A DNA stretch of 64,000 bases from Acheta domesticus (GCA_031308135.1 JAHLJT010000631.1:3449371-3513370); one strand, 5' to 3'. Counted from the stretch's first letter, positions 1 to 12,944 are shown. The notes: a model not told the origin generated them from the sequence alone. Numbers and translations are program-made.

Positions 1-1333
1 CCGATATATTGATAACAAATATTGAGTATTGAGATATGCATATAAAAGTCACAAAAATGTTTATATAAATGTCCATTTAAAGTGTCATCATAAGTCACTA
101 TCAACAGCTCACTACAAAACAAATCACATTAAATACACACAAATTATTTTACAACTCACTGCCAGATGATGTTAAACGGTTAAAATCGGTACAGAAGTTT
201 AAGAGCCAAATAAATTCATAACTGATGTGTAACTGTTTCTATACAATTCGATACTACGCCGAGAATCAAAAAGGAAAGTAATATTGATTTCAACAGCCAT
301 ATTTAATGTATTAATTTTTATTTAGACTGTATAATTCTACAAGACAAAATTTACCATTAACAAGTATTTACCTTCAACAAGTACCTCAGTTTCTGGTCGA
401 ATCAGACCCATCGCAATCAGAGGTTCCTACAGTTTCCCTGATCATTTGGGCGAATCCTGAGATGGCCCTTTGTTTTGCTTGTCAACATAAATGTAACTCC
501 TGTATCTGTGCACTTTTATCCAGTACAGTTGAGAATATAGTTATTCAAATTAACGTTCTCTATGTTCCAGAGACAGTAATTCAATTCCTTTACGGAGAAC
601 ATTATGAGAATAGTAGCAAAAATTCTTAATTGATTTGCCTTGGAAAACTGTTTTTATTACATGGGAGAAAATATTTTCTACTTAGTTCTTGTCAAAACGC
701 CCTTTTCCGTCTCCATTCAGAATTCAACCTAACAGAACTGTCATTTGACTTAAAATAATGTAATGATTCAGGATCATTAAGGGAATGATAGTAAGAATCC
801 CGATGAGTTTTAGCATATGTTTAAAGAAAATTAGCTTGAACGGACTATAGTAAAGCGGCAACGATATGCATGAATAGGATATAGAAAAAACAGAAGAAAA
901 CCGCATTGCGCGGAAGTAATATCTTAGTTTATTAAAATGCGCACAAATAGACATAATGGTTAAATAGATATCAATTTGAGAAGAATTTCAGAGTTGGTTT
1001 CATTAAAATTGAACCACGGGTTGCGCTATTATAACAATTTTCATTATGGAAAATGACAATGCAGAACAGTTGACGTGAAGTGCTAAATACATGATATGGA
1101 AATCGGCATTTTTCGGCGTGATGGGGGTCGAAAATGCACATTTTGAATATAAACCAAAGACATTGAGACCAAATGGGGAATCTTGAACATTGTGGCAGGG
1201 TTATCTACTAAAAATAGTGGAAAACGGAAAAATTTATTGGTAACAATACTTGAACAATAATGGCGGCGGCCGGTGTTTGTTTTGAAGGAATGAAGATAGG
1301 AGGCAACGACAATGAAAAAAAAATGTATATGGT
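1..1333. other. AT-rich DNA without recognisable gene
   Basis: I see no gene in this stretch. The open frames at 724-954 and 1083-1454 (minus strand) are short, have no recognisable motif and show no protein-like composition. The only structure noted is a dispersed repeat piece near 398-545, listed separately. Confidence 0.5.
398..545 (+). repeat. Dispersed repeat fragment, copy 1
   Basis: The core at about 441-500 (from 'cagtttccctgatc' through 'gagatggccc' to 'ttgttttgctt' and 'ataaatgtaac') recurs with substitutions and small indels at about 38461-38525. The copies are in the same orientation and clearly diverged, so this is an old interspersed element. No coding potential is visible. The class is not determined; a SINE or a LINE 3' end is possible. 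Confidence 0.5.
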
Positions 1334-1680
1334 TTCGTGAGTCAGCTTTGGTGGGAGATACATGTGTTACGTGAGAACATTTTGAATAGAAAAACCTTAA
1401 ATCTTGGTAGGACATGTTAGTAATTATTCGCAAAGTGAAAGTGCGATAAAACAATATTGATTTTTTGCGTGGAAAACATTTGTTTTACAAATTTGAATTA
1501 TGATTCGTGAGTCAGCTTTGGTGGGAGATGCATGTGTTGCGTGAAACATTTTTTTTGACTACGAAAACTTAAAGTCTCGGGAGGACATGTTAGTAATTAT
1601 TCGCACAGTGAAAATGCGATAGAAACAATATTAATCTTTTGCGTGGAAAACATTCGTTTTTATAAATTTGGATTGTGAAA
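1334..1680. repeat. Tandem duplication, period about 170 bp
   Basis: Two adjacent units begin with 'ttcgtgagtcagctttggtg' at 1334 and 1504. Both then share the 'gacatgttagtaattattcg' block and the 'tttgcgtggaaaacatt' block. Units differ by scattered substitutions and short indels. Only two units are present. Period 170 is close to nucleosome spacing and typical satellite monomer length, but two units do not prove a satellite. Confidence 0.75.
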
Positions 1681-2500
1681 GACATAGCAAGGAATGTTGA
1701 AATGGATAAAACGCGAAGACACTGAATAATTGCTCGCGAGCAGATCAGCATCTACGGGTAGCGGGTGAAGATTCGGCACCCAGGAGGCATGGTGTTACTT
1801 CAAAACCTGAAGCAGACGGCAACGAACACGGGAAGTGCACACAATTTTTATTGTTTCCAGTATAAGGGTTGCACAAGACCAATAGAGTCAGTAACAATTA
1901 GTAATGGACGCCTATAGTAGTACTCAAATGTTAAATTTTGCTGTAGAAAAATCAAAGATCTTTCAAATGTCAATACATAATGTTTAAATAACAGGCAAAT
2001 GTCATTGGTTAGGATAGAATATAGAGATATTAAGGTGAACTTGAAAAAGTACGTCCCTAGTTACTAGAGAAAGGAATTCCTAATAGAAAAAACAAATAAA
2101 ATGGTCATTATTATTTATGTGCTTTGAGTGTTAGTATTTTTGTTGTGTTTCCAGGTTATTGCGATTTCTGTGTGTGATGATTTCTTTGTGTAATGCACGT
2201 TAGTAAGGAGTTGTTGAGTGTACCGCCATACGTAGTTCAAGGGATTTATATATATTTTAATAAATTAAACGTCGGAAGGCAAGACTGCCACCCGAGTTTG
2301 TGCTCTCTCACACAAATGTGTTTTATTGTTTTGTAGTTAGGAACCTGACTGTCCTGCAAAGTTGAATTATAGTTTATGGGTTTTCCGTATGGAACCGGCC
2401 ACGACCCGCTTGATATAAATTTTCTGTAACAATATTTTGGGGCGAAAGTATACGTATGGGAAGGAATCAGCACTAAAAAAGTAAATAAAAATACAGTTAC
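1681..2500. other. Anonymous AT-rich DNA, possible LTR remnant
   Basis: No gene is recognisable. The segment leads into two primer-binding-site-like motifs near 2519 and 2587, so part of it could be a decayed long terminal repeat. I could not find paired LTRs. Confidence 0.3.
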
Positions 2501-2514
2501 AGTTCAAATAAGGT

Positions 2515-2625
2515 TACAATGGCACCACAACGTGTTGCCAGATTAAACGAAAGAAAATAAAGAGAAATAAGAAAAGAAATGTTCCAGTGGCAGCCCAACG
2601 TGGGGCAGATTGAACGAGAAGGAAA
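2515..2625 (+). other. Paired PBS-like motifs, possible LTR-retrotransposon leader
   Basis: 'tggcaccacaacgtgttgcc' near 2520 and 'tggcagcccaacgtggggca' near 2588 are two diverged copies of one motif, each followed by 'agatt(a/g)aacga(a/g)a'. Many insect LTR elements have a tRNA primer-binding site starting TGGC just after the 5' LTR, sometimes followed by a similar leader. The first motif is preceded by '...ggttaca', a plausible LTR end in CA. There is no gag or pol nearby. This is motif-level evidence only. Confidence 0.3.
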
Positions 2626-2700
2626 CGTTACAATAAGAAAATAGGTTATTTTTTGAGATTTTTTTTGAAGTGGTTGGAGTAGTTGGCGGGCAGTCATCTG

Positions 2701-3963
2701 GTGTTTGTGAAAATTGCAACACCCAGTAGGAATGGTCGGAATCACTTAAAAATCAGTAGATGTGTAGAATAGTGTATCCACAAAAATGATAAAATTTGTG
2801 TAGAGATGGCGTGCACGTTGGCCTAGCAGCGCCCTCCTTTGAGTGACAGGCCAGGTCAATATTACGCCAAACTCAGCCGGTGTAGAGTCGTTAAATGACG
2901 TGGAAACGTGCAGGCAAGTGCCGGTATGCCTGGTCGACGTCAAAGAGCGCAATATCAGCATTTGCGTGAGTTCGAACAGGACAGAATGATCGGTTACCGG
3001 GAAGCGGGTTCGTCACACCGTGACATTGTGGCTCGAACGGGGCGCGCTGCAATGACAATGATGGGTTTATGGATAGAGGACGATAGAGAAGGGTCGTACA
3101 TAGCGACAAGCGGGTACTGGACCACTCAACGTGACCACAGCGCGAGATGACCGCCGTCTTCACCGCATGGCCGTAACCGACAGAATTGCGCTGTGTACAG
3201 CGTTGCCTCGTCGTTGGAGCCCATCCACAGAATCAGTGGCGTAATTTCAGTTTGTGCCACCCGGGGCAAAACTAATGGTATTACCCCCCCCCATAAATTA
3301 AATATAAAAAACTATTGATGAATACTTTAAATTTGTGCCTACGGCGCTAGCAGCGTATGTGTTCGACGCTACCGTGGTGATCACAATCTGTCAGCGCCAT
3401 AGCGAACGAACGCCAAATGTGATAGTTTTGGGCGCCATTGGCTACAATGTGCGATCTCGCCTCCTACGTATTGAGGTAAATCTCAACAGCAACCGCTATA
3501 TCAGGGAGGTTTTAGAGTCCGAAGTACTGCCCTTCCTGCAAGCAGCTCCATATGCCACATTTCAGCAGGACAATGCCCAACCGCATGTGGCGAGGAATGT
3601 GCAAGGGTCTGCAAGCCCTCCTGACATGTCGCCCATCGAACATGTCTGGGGTATGATCGATCGGCAACTTGTTTGTTCTGGTCCGCCTGCAGCCACTGTC
3701 GATGCTACGTGGTCACGCACAGAAACCACGTGGTAGTGTGTTTCCCAGCATTACATCCAGGCTCCCTTTGAATCCATACCACGACGTCCAGAGGCTCTGT
3801 TGGGAGCGCATGGCGGCTTCACATCGTACTTAATATTTAAGGTCAAAATGTAGGTACAGTTCTGTAATTCTAATCATTTGTATATTGTGATATTCCTAAT
3901 CTGTGGAATAAATTTCATTGTAATAGTATGTCTCTTTCTTGGAGTTGCAATTTTCACAAACAC
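2701..3963 (+). mobile_element. Decayed Tc1-like (DDE) DNA transposon
   Basis: A 20-bp perfect terminal inverted repeat, GTGTTTGTGAAAATTGCAAC, lies at 2701-2720 and as its reverse complement at 3944-3963. The span of 1263 bp is normal for a Tc1/mariner element and encloses transposase remnants in plus orientation. Outer bases are degraded and I cannot identify an intact TA target duplication. An unrelated low-complexity stretch (about 3240-3330, with a C run) interrupts the transposase, so the element cannot be autonomous. Confidence 0.88.
2926..3736 (+). pseudogene. Tc1-like transposase, broken
   Basis: A transposase cuts and pastes the element by binding its inverted repeats. The N-terminal piece (about 2926-3080) reads as a helix-turn-helix region, with 'GYREAGSSHRDIVARTGR' typical of the Tc1 paired-like DNA-binding domain. 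The C-terminal piece (3335-3736) contains the second catalytic Asp in 'QQDNAQPHVAR' (codon 3569-3571) and the final acidic residue in 'SPIEHVW' (codon 3638-3640). Normal DD34E spacing is 34 residues, but only 22 residues separate them here, so about 12 residues are deleted. The first catalytic Asp region is lost to an insertion near 3240-3330. Several frame changes confirm a pseudogene. Confidence 0.85.
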
Positions 3964-5040
3964 TTGTTTATAATAAGTAACGTTCAGAAGATTGAGATGT
4001 TAGAATACGTTTTCACAAGTCGAAATGTGCATAAATCGATATTTTCAGCCAATGTCACAAATTTATATTTTTAGCTGTGTGACTCTAGTAGTTGAGTCTA
4101 CAGGACACATACATACGAATATTTTATTATTAAAGATAAACATATAAACTAATTGAATATAATGAAAACTTATTTGGTGACACTATTGTGTTGCATTTTG
4201 TATTAGAGGTGTTGTACGCTGAGTTGGTCAAAGGTACAATACTTTGACTAGGTTCAAGGTACAACACTAGGTGAAATTTCACAATTTCACATTCTCATTT
4301 TTAGGTTAGATTTAAACTTCTTTTAAATTCATGTCTTCGCAGCTATGACATTTTTTAAACAACTATATTAACTAATAAAAGAAGTAGAAGCAAAATAGAT
4401 TCCATAGGTGAAAAGTAGATGATTTTTTGTCTAGTAAGGCTCTCATCAACTATAACAAGTTCATTTGCCTCTACTGGCTATTAAATAAGCGATTGTGAGT
4501 TGTTTTAAACTACCTTATTGGTGAAGCCTAAATCACTGTAGGGCCAAGGTAAAAAGTAAGGTTCATCACTTTCACATAAACATTATTCAATATCCATATT
4601 TCTAATTTATCAATTTAAATTCATGGGATTGTCTTGGTAAAGATAAAATAATACCACAATCTCGATTATACGAGATACAATATTACAATTACAACATATT
4701 TAATTTTACTCTTAAGCGATTTTAAAATTTCAAAATTTAGTGTAATATTTTATATAACCTGAGCTGCGCTGGGCGCACCCAATTTGAAACGAATGAAAAA
4801 TCTCTTGGAATTATGAACAGAATGTGCCCGACTTTGTGCAAACCAATCTGAAATATGTTTGCAATTCTGAACTCATAACTGCTGGAAACTATAGATCTCA
4901 ATAATTAATTGAAGCTTGACTCCCATGTTCTTAACAATTAAATATTACTTACGTGGGCCGATGTCTCATTCAATATGTACTAGGTAAATGCTAAAATGTA
5001 TTCTTTAAAACAATAGTTTATTCTTTTCAAAAATTCTCTT
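3964..5040. other. AT-rich DNA, nothing recognised
   Basis: No open frame of note, no repeat copy and no structural signal seen here. Confidence 0.5.
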
Positions 5041-5721
5041 AAAATAGTTCATGTCCATTTCTTAAGAGCTGATTTTTTTAAACAGATTTTGTTCATAGTG
5101 AATATCTCTATATTGTATTTTTCAGTTTTGAAATTTCAACTTTATGCAAGTTTCGAAAATATAGAATTCGCCGGTAATGAGACTAGCTAAACTTTTTGTT
5201 GTCTTTTGGTACGAGGAGAAAATTTGAAGCAAACATTTGAGGCCGTGTTTGAGAAAATGTTTAAAAAATTAAAAATTTCCTTTACTCACGTACAATCAAG
5301 CGAAAATTACTCACATTTTCGAAAAATTGCACGTACCCTTATTTCAAGACCTGTCTTTAAAGAACCGATTTAATTAATGAAAAAGTCTCTATCTGCAATA
5401 TTATAATTGTAGGAAAACGGCAAAGAAATTGAATTTTTGGATATTTCGAAAAATCAAGAATTTTAACGAAAATGAAACCTGCATTATTCTCTTAATCGTT
5501 ATTTATACGATCCGAGTCAAAGTATTTAAAATAAATCGAGCCATTTTTGAGAAAATATTGAAAATGTTGAGGCTTCATGTAAAATAACCGACAAAATCAA
5601 AATACTCGTCTTAAACTCAGAGGCTTTTGAGGCCCTTTAAATCGATAGGAGAATATCAATTTTGGAGAAAATCGGCAGAACAGTTTAAGTTCTAGCGTTG
5701 ACCACAGACGAGCTGACGGAC

Positions 5722-5765
<44 letters not shown>

Positions 5766-5990
5766 TGACAGACAGACGAACTGAAAACAAATTTTTGCCC
5801 TAAACCAATTTTTTGGAATCAAGAATTCACAAAACATGAGTTCTGGCTTCACAACGTGTTAGAGGGAGTAATTTACTGTGTATAGGAACAAGATTTTTCC
5901 ACTTATTCTTTACCAAGGCCCCGCAATAAGAGTTTTTCGGTCGAAAATTCGCCGTTTTTCAGCGCACTATTACGATACTTTCTCCTCTTA
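5040..5990 (+). repeat. Unclassified AT-rich interspersed repeat (family A), copy 1
   Basis: Non-coding sequence with characteristic phrases such as 'gaaaaagtctctatctgcaa', 'catttttgagaaaatattg', a GA/CAGA simple repeat and then 'acaaaacatgagttctggct'. The same ordered blocks recur at 15480-16260, 20540-20880 and 33930-34600 (same strand), and inverted at 11150-13560. No inverted termini or coding region found. Confidence 0.65.
5724..5777. repeat. (GA)n/(CAGA)n simple repeat in family A
   Basis: A GA run is followed by repeated CAGA units. A similar CAGA-like patch sits at 31640-31690, so the simple repeat appears to be a built-in part of family A rather than chance. Confidence 0.85.
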
Positions 5991-8900
5991 CTGGTCTAAA
6001 TCTGGGAGTGGGAATAGGTGTGATAATAATTATTTAAGATAGAAATTATGTTAATTTCGACAAATTGAGTTTACAAGTTTTATACAACATACTATATTAT
6101 GAGTCTGAAAGCGATGAATCTAAACGATTTTTTCTAAATATTTTTAAATACATATTTTCTACAATATTTTAATAAATTTTTACTTCAAATTCCATCAGAA
6201 AATGAATATTAATGAAATTACAACTTCTCCTCGGGAAGGAGACATATTTAGCCCATCAATTTTGAAATCTAAATTTTTTGCACATCTTTGATTTTTCTGT
6301 ATTCTGCATAAACCAGGCACGTGAGATACATTAAAGAGATGTAATTTATTTGATTATTTTCGTTGCTGTTTTTTAACATAACACGACTGAAATTCTTTCG
6401 AAATGTGTTTTAAGCCTTCGCTGTCGCTAGAGTTCCGGGATTTCCTCGGAAAACCCCAACCCCGGAGCAATCGCATGCCAGTTATATTCCTGGCAATACT
6501 GATCACTCTAGTGGAACTTGCCCCAGTTAGAGAGAGGCAATGGAATGTCATGTCTTGAAAGTAGCGGGAGGTGTTATTTAGGGATCCTGAATAAACAATT
6601 GTTCGGTAACACAATTTTACAACGGGGAAAGAATGTACAACGGTCAGGAATTTTATTCCAGTCTGTCGAGTCAGGGAAACCGCATTAGGAATTACAATTT
6701 CGTTGCTTGTAGCGGGTATAGTAATCGATCATAAAATGTCTTCAATTTTAGATGGGATAAAGAATGAAAAGGACGTTGAAAGTGTTTAAGAAAGAAATTA
6801 ATGTCTCCGTAACACTATAATTTAATTTTTTTTTTGCTAAAATCTTGATTAGAGTATTGAAAGGAGAGAAGGAAAGTACATAAAGGATATTTATCATTAC
6901 CCATTATTTAAGAAAAAAGTTAAATATAATGATTGTTTCATTATAGATTTTATTGAAATGGTAAACCAAACAATGGAAGCATATTTTATAACAATTACTC
7001 ATACCTCACCATTTTTGAATAATTCTCCGAGTTTTGTTGATGTAGAAAAACTATATATTACAGGAAAAAACAGGTTGCTCAAAAGCATGAACTTTCACGC
7101 ATTATTAAGAACGATTCCGTAGTATTACATTATTGCAAACTCTGCCCCACTAGCACCTCAGTCACTTGACGAAGCCCAAACCAATTCAAAGAAATCGCAT
7201 GAGGTGAATACCGGCAATTATTTCAAAAGTCAGAAACAGTAGTCATTCCATACTTCTATAAGAGAAATGAACATGAATAAATCTCAACTGTTGTATATTT
7301 CCAGAACATATTGACAAGCAAGAATACCTTCTCACAAGATTGACTTTACATCGAAGTGAGCTTCGAATTGTTACTTTCTACTATACTAATTACAAAGTAT
7401 AAAGATATGCTGCTAGAAAATCCGGCGATTTCGAAAGAAAACCTTTTATTAGTCTTTTACGCATCTCTGCAACGAAAGAAAGGATAAAAATTGTTCCTCC
7501 ATGAAAATAACTTTCTCTAACACGAATCCATAGTTGTGGTTTCTTGGTACGATTGACGATTGGATTGACAGCGAATCCTCTATCTGTGGTCAACACTAGC
7601 GACTAAACCGTACAGACGATTTTCTCTACAATTGATCATTCCGATCGTTCTGAACAAACTTGAGGCCCTGCGAGATTGAAACTGATATTTTGATTTTTGA
7701 GGGAACTTTAGCCTCAACATTTGCAAACCTTTCTAAAAGGAACGTTATAAAAACTCCAAATTTGTTTTATGTACAAATGTCAACCTTGTATGAAATATAT
7801 TTTATTATCATCTGATTGTTTATAATGAATGGAAACTTTCTTTATGCAATAATATTCATATTTAGAAAAGCGACTCGTAAAGATATCCTTCAAAATGAAT
7901 ATTTTATTTCCAAATAGGAAATATCTGAGGTAGATAACCAGTACCAGCAGCTGCGAGAGGGACCAGAAATTATGAGAATGGTTTCTGCTTCCCAGGAATG
8001 CAAACATTACCTCAAGGATTCCACGTTCTTAAAGCATCAAGAAGAATTTGAGTTTATGAAGAAACATGAGTTGAGGATGCAATGTTTACCTAAAATTTGA
8101 ATATTATCAAGATATTATGAACGAACAATTCATTCTTTAAAAAAATTACATTTTGTCTACACGTTAAATTAGTGATGGAATCAAATATGGACTACATCCT
8201 TTATTTGTTTGTTTTTAGCAATTTGAGTTTTTATATTTGTTCTCCAAATGGTTAGCAAAGGAATAAAATATCATTACGTTGAAACCATTCGGCATATTTT
8301 GCTATGTCTCTTCTTTTTGATTTTTGTTTATTGTGTTTATAACTTAGGGTTCAGTAATAGTCCTGTATTTGGGTATGAAATTTGTCAAAAGTATCATTTA
8401 TTTACCAGAAACGTTTCTGTTTCAATATTGTACATTAAATGAAATAAATAAAAATATTTGTTAATTGCATTCAGTTTTTATTCACTTACTTCAAATGAAA
8501 AAACTTTTAATTCAATTTAACCAAGGATCTACTTAGTAGCATTTTTGTCTAATTGTTATGGTATTCTTTCTTTAAACCCTTGTAATCCATTTCAATTTAT
8601 TTGAATTTATGGCTTATTCAAATATTTAATTTGAAATTCCTTGACCATTTATTTGCCTGATTATGTTAAAAATTTCTACATTATTTTTGGGTGTTGCAAG
8701 TATGTATTTCTGATGATCTCCTATAATGAATGTAAAAATTAAAAAAGACATTCTTATAGATGAAAGTAAGATTGTGACCATACCTTTAATTGAAAGCAAA
8801 AGTTAATAATGTGATTTTGTTAAAAAATAACTTGCACTGATAGAATGGTAAGTCCAAATTATATAATATTAAATACGATAATTGCTGAACCCATTACTAG

Positions 8901-9390
8901 AAACAATATTATTATTCAAAATTATTCAACGTCTAACTGACTACTCAGATGATTTACATTACTGATGACGAAAAGGAAGCAAATAGAGGTGTCTCTGTTT
9001 ATTTCAAACGCATTTCATAAAATTCAACAGCAAATAAATCGTATTTGGCGGAGTCGTCTATATTGTTTAACAAGGTAGCCAATGGCAACCAAGTGCAATT
9101 TGCGAATTATACGCCGAAATCGGAGGTATAGCCCACGGATCGAAATCGTGAAGCTTTCTGGGTGTGTAACCCGCGAATCGCAACTGATCCAGCCTCGTGA
9201 ATAAGGATTTTTGCCTTGATTCGCGAATTATCTGAACTCGACGATAATTCTCGTATTACACGGTATTGAGAATATGGGCGATACAGTTATCCTACTAAAT
9301 TTCATGATGGTTTCTTATAAATTTGTCAACTATACTACTGTAGGTAGATTATACATCATCTACCAGGTAGATTACACCTTATCGTATTAA
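5991..9390. other. AT-rich DNA, no gene recognised
   Basis: Only short open frames (6354-6614, 7390-7596, 7780-8007 minus; 8248-8442 plus) with no recognisable domain. No convincing repeat copy seen. Confidence 0.5.
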
Positions 9391-9419
9391 ATATTGAGGA
9401 TAAAAAAAATCGAAAACGT

Positions 9420-9800
9420 CCCCTTCCACCACCTAACACGCTCAATTGCTGTGCAGCGGCGCGTGCAGGTAGGGAGGAGACGAAATTGTTGTAAGAAGAA
9501 AAAAAAAAAAGAGAGTCTGGCGCCGCGTGGGCGTGGGCTGTTCCGTGTCTCTTGGAGGGGCGGCAGCTGCAGGCGCGAGGCGAGGGGGCGCGCGAGATTT
9601 ACTGGGGGAGGGGGAGGGAGCGCGCCATGTGGCCACGGAGGCGCGCAGCGGGGGGTGCAGTGGTGGCGCCGCGACCTGCGGCCGCTGCAGGAAGCAGCGC
9701 CCGACTCCACCCACGCGCCACCGCCGCGGCGCACCAAGGGGAGGCCGACACGAACGCAAGCCACGCGACAACGATGCGACACAAACCCAAGCCAGCTTCT
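9420..9800. other. GC-rich/CpG-rich island
   Basis: GC content rises abruptly in AT-rich surroundings, with many CpG steps and a short A run at 9502-9512. Open frames exist in several frames on both strands at once, as expected from stop-poor GC-rich DNA, so I do not call a gene. It could be a promoter island or a first exon of a gene outside the window. Confidence 0.5.
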
Positions 9801-9829
9801 TCCCGAAGAAACTATACGTGATATGAATA

Positions 9830-10880
9830 TAAATGAGCCATTACTTCTTTCTCAAGTTTTCAAAGCAATTGCTTCAAACAGTATGAATAAAAGAAGTGAG
9901 TAATTGCTCTTATTTCGAGCAATTTTTCCATTGGTGAGTCAATGCTCGGCCAAGGAGCAATTGCTTACTTTTCGTGTGAATAAAATGGAGAATTTGCCTC
10001 TAGTGCGAAGCATTTACTTGGAATTTTCGGAGCAACCTCTTTAGGTGCCTGGACGTTCTGATCACATGGGACAGCAACGGTTACAAGTAGACACTATTTT
10101 TTTTTTCAAATACCCAGATATGAAGTTTGTTTGTTGCCATCTTATGACAAGTATGGATTTGTTAGTCATTCAGTCCAACGTCACACATTTTGATGTATAT
10201 TTGAAGCACTTATAATTTGTGTTGAGAACTTTCGTGGTGTTTTAGATCTGCAAGTGAAGGTATCTATAAGCGCCATCATAACTTTTCATATATTCGGACT
10301 TTGCTAGAATTGGACAAGATGATACGATGTGATCAAGAGTTTCTAATTGTTCTTGAAAAAGAAAACAGTATCGTTCTGGAAAGTTTGAGAACCGCTTTAC
10401 CGTTATATCGTGTTCGCAGTCTTGGTCATCTATTACCGCCTCTGATCAGAGCAGTCTCATCACTTCTCTCCAGCGAACGTATTGGAATTATGTGTATTGT
10501 AATCCGCAATTATGCGTATTGAATTTATGTGTATTTTATCGAAATTATTTATTACTTGACGCTTGCAGCAGCAAAAATGCGTTTTGGAAATCCACACGAA
10601 ATATTTTTCCAAAAATTGACATGCTCACTGCTGAAGGACAAAAATATAATACTCTCGTAAATCAAAACAATAAATTAAATATTTTAACAAAAACAGTCTT
10701 CGCAAAAACTGCAATAGCACAATACTTACGGATATTCAGGGCAATAGTTCTTTACATACCAGGAACGTAAAAAAAGTTGCTGACCCACAACGCAACTGCT
10801 TCTTTTCATGTGAGTAAAAAGTTTCATGATACTGAGCATTTGCTTCGCTCTCTGAGCAGTTGCTCACTAAATGATTTGTT
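9830..10880. repeat. Region with repeated palindromic GAGCAATTGCTC-like motif
   Basis: Variants of the self-complementary motif GAGCAATTGCTC occur near 9868, 9903, 9955 and again near 10793, 10838 and 10857. The phrase 'ttgctta/c ttttc(a/g)tgtga(a/g)taaaa' after the motif is shared between about 9960 and 10795, so this is a diverged direct repeat about 835 bp apart. No gene is recognisable between. Confidence 0.4.
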
Positions 10881-11149
10881 GCGATTGGTCGATTTTCGTG
10901 TTTTGTTTGTCTACGTTACTACACGTTGCGCATGTCGCGTCGCGCGGGGTCTTTCCATCATCGCGAGGCATGCTTCTTCCTGATGGTGTCGATCGTGTTT
11001 GGTTAAGCTGCACAGTTGGCGTGCATTTTTGGCGAGATCGTAGGAAATCTTCCATCGTTCATTCATTACCTAAAACCTCACAACCAGCTCATAACAGTCG
11101 TGTATAACCTCTCTTGTATCCATTGAGGTGGAATCGGTCATCATTTCAC

Positions 11150-12060
11150 GGTTAACTCTGAATTTTCGAAAATTCTAAAAGTTTCAACTTTTTCGGCCTC
11201 TTTCTACAACTACAAAATTGCAGATAGAGATTTTTCCTTCAAATAAAATTTGTTCTCCAAAGCGAGCTCTTTCATTATGATCACTTTATGATACTTTTTT
11301 GAAAATTTTAGTATTTTTGCTTGCAACATGTGCAATTTGAAAAAGTTATAAAAAACCAGATTTTCTCAAAAATTGCTCTAAATTTTTTCTTTGAACTTTT
11401 GGTAGGGATAGTGCATAATGTAGTCTATGATATTACATAAACGCCATGTTGCTCTAATCTTTTTTATTTGCAAAATTTACAAAAATATTTGTTTCACTTG
11501 TCTCTCACGTAGGTAATATTTACATTGGCGGCGATTTGTTTACATTATTATATTTATGAGTAGATGTGTTTTAAATAATGTCAAGTAAAGTTTCTCGAAT
11601 ACTCAACCGTGTTCTATGAAAATTAGCTCAAAATTCGGCATTTTCAGAAACGCTCAAACACCATTTTCTTATAAATGGCTCCAAATGTTTTCTTCATGCC
11701 TTTCGAACGTATATTGCAAATTGCACTCTTTAATATGGCGTGAAGTTTATTTTGGGGTATTTTTTTGTTTTTTCAAAAGTTTCACAAATGTAATTTTTGT
11801 GAAAGATCTCTCACACCTCTAATATGCACATTACCAGCAATTTGTAAACACTATTGTATTTGTGAGTTAATGTGTTTCAAATGACTTCAAAGGAAGTTTT
11901 TCGGAAACTCAAAAATTTTCTGTGAAAAAGAGTTTCAAATTTCGCATTTTTAGTTGCACTTAAACGCCATTTTCTTAAAACGGCTCCTAATTTTTCAAAG
12001 AAAATTCCCATTCAGATCGAAGTTTTACTGTTCTTTAATATTCTACAATTGATATTTCCG
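11150..12060 (-). repeat. Family A repeat, inverted copy 2
   Basis: The reverse complement carries the family A phrases, for example 'gaaggaaaaatctctatctg' and the following 'ttgtagttgtag' block near 11210-11240. A sub-block containing 'cgccattttctta' and a following 'ggctcc' occurs near 11655 and 11960. Confidence 0.6.
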
Positions 12061-12580
12061 TTCTACAATCAGGAATTCGAAAACTAAAGAAAATATCAAA
12101 AAATGTACTTTGGGCGACGGTAGATGGCAGCTGGTACGGCAGTGTAGCAATTCTGAATAGCTAGCCCAAACCCAAGGAAATAGAAAACTAATACGGGAAA
12201 GTCTGTGCCATTCTGTAGTACCACTAGTTGATCTCAAAACGGCTTGTCTCCTTTATAGAATTCACCTGGTTAATCCCATTTTCCAAGTAAAGTAGCTGAA
12301 GATAATTTTTAAAAATGTTTTCGTACTTTCGGACAAATTTGAAAAAGTGGTGCAACAGAATTTCACCGACTTACTCGCAGTAAAGTATTCTAATTTCCTT
12401 GTTCTGTGCCAGCTTTATCATCTTGGCCCATCTTCTTCCCAGCTGTTATATATCGCCACCTACAATACATTTCTTAAAGTTTTCTCATTATTCGGTTTCT
12501 TAGTAGTATATTCGTAATATTACTTTTAGGATATGAATGAAGAGTAAAATATCCTCCTATATGGCAATTTTCATTAATAA
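12061..12580. other. AT-rich DNA, nothing recognised
   Basis: No gene. The minus frame 12043-12237 shows no known motif. Confidence 0.4.
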
Positions 12581-12667
12581 ACTTGGAGCCGCTGTTACGA
12601 AAATGGCGTGTAAGCGTTACTGTAAATGCGAAAATTGAAGCTCTTTTTTACAGGAATACTCAGAGTT

Positions 12668-12880
12668 GCTGGTGGGAGATACCTGGTTGGGAAAGAACCC
12701 CGCAAGCCGACAGGTACATCGGTCGGTGATTTAGAGCTTGTTCCGGCTGGGGTGGTGCCCCGCTGATGGCAGATATCTGGTTGGGGAAAACCCCGCTAGT
12801 AGACGGGAGGTCAGCGCCGGATCTCGCCATCCAGCGGGAAACATCACCTCCACCTCCCGATTAAATAAACATGCCCTACA
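12668..12880. repeat. Imperfect tandem duplication, period about 104 bp
   Basis: 'gctggtgggagatacctggt' at 12668 and 'gctgatggcagatatctggt' at 12772 start two related units. Each continues with a 'tgggaaa..accccgc' segment, and the surroundings are locally GC-richer. The second unit is shorter. No open frame of interest. It interrupts the family A copies on either side and may be a separate insertion. Confidence 0.55.
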
Positions 12881-12944
12881 CTTGCGGTACTAGACCTCAG
12901 TAGTTGAAGTGCCCGAAGTCACTACCAATCAATCAAAAATGACT

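Noticed and set aside
5724..5777. Regularly repeated units that might suggest a CRISPR array
   Set aside because: Simple dinucleotide/tetranucleotide repeat without spacers; the sequence is eukaryotic.
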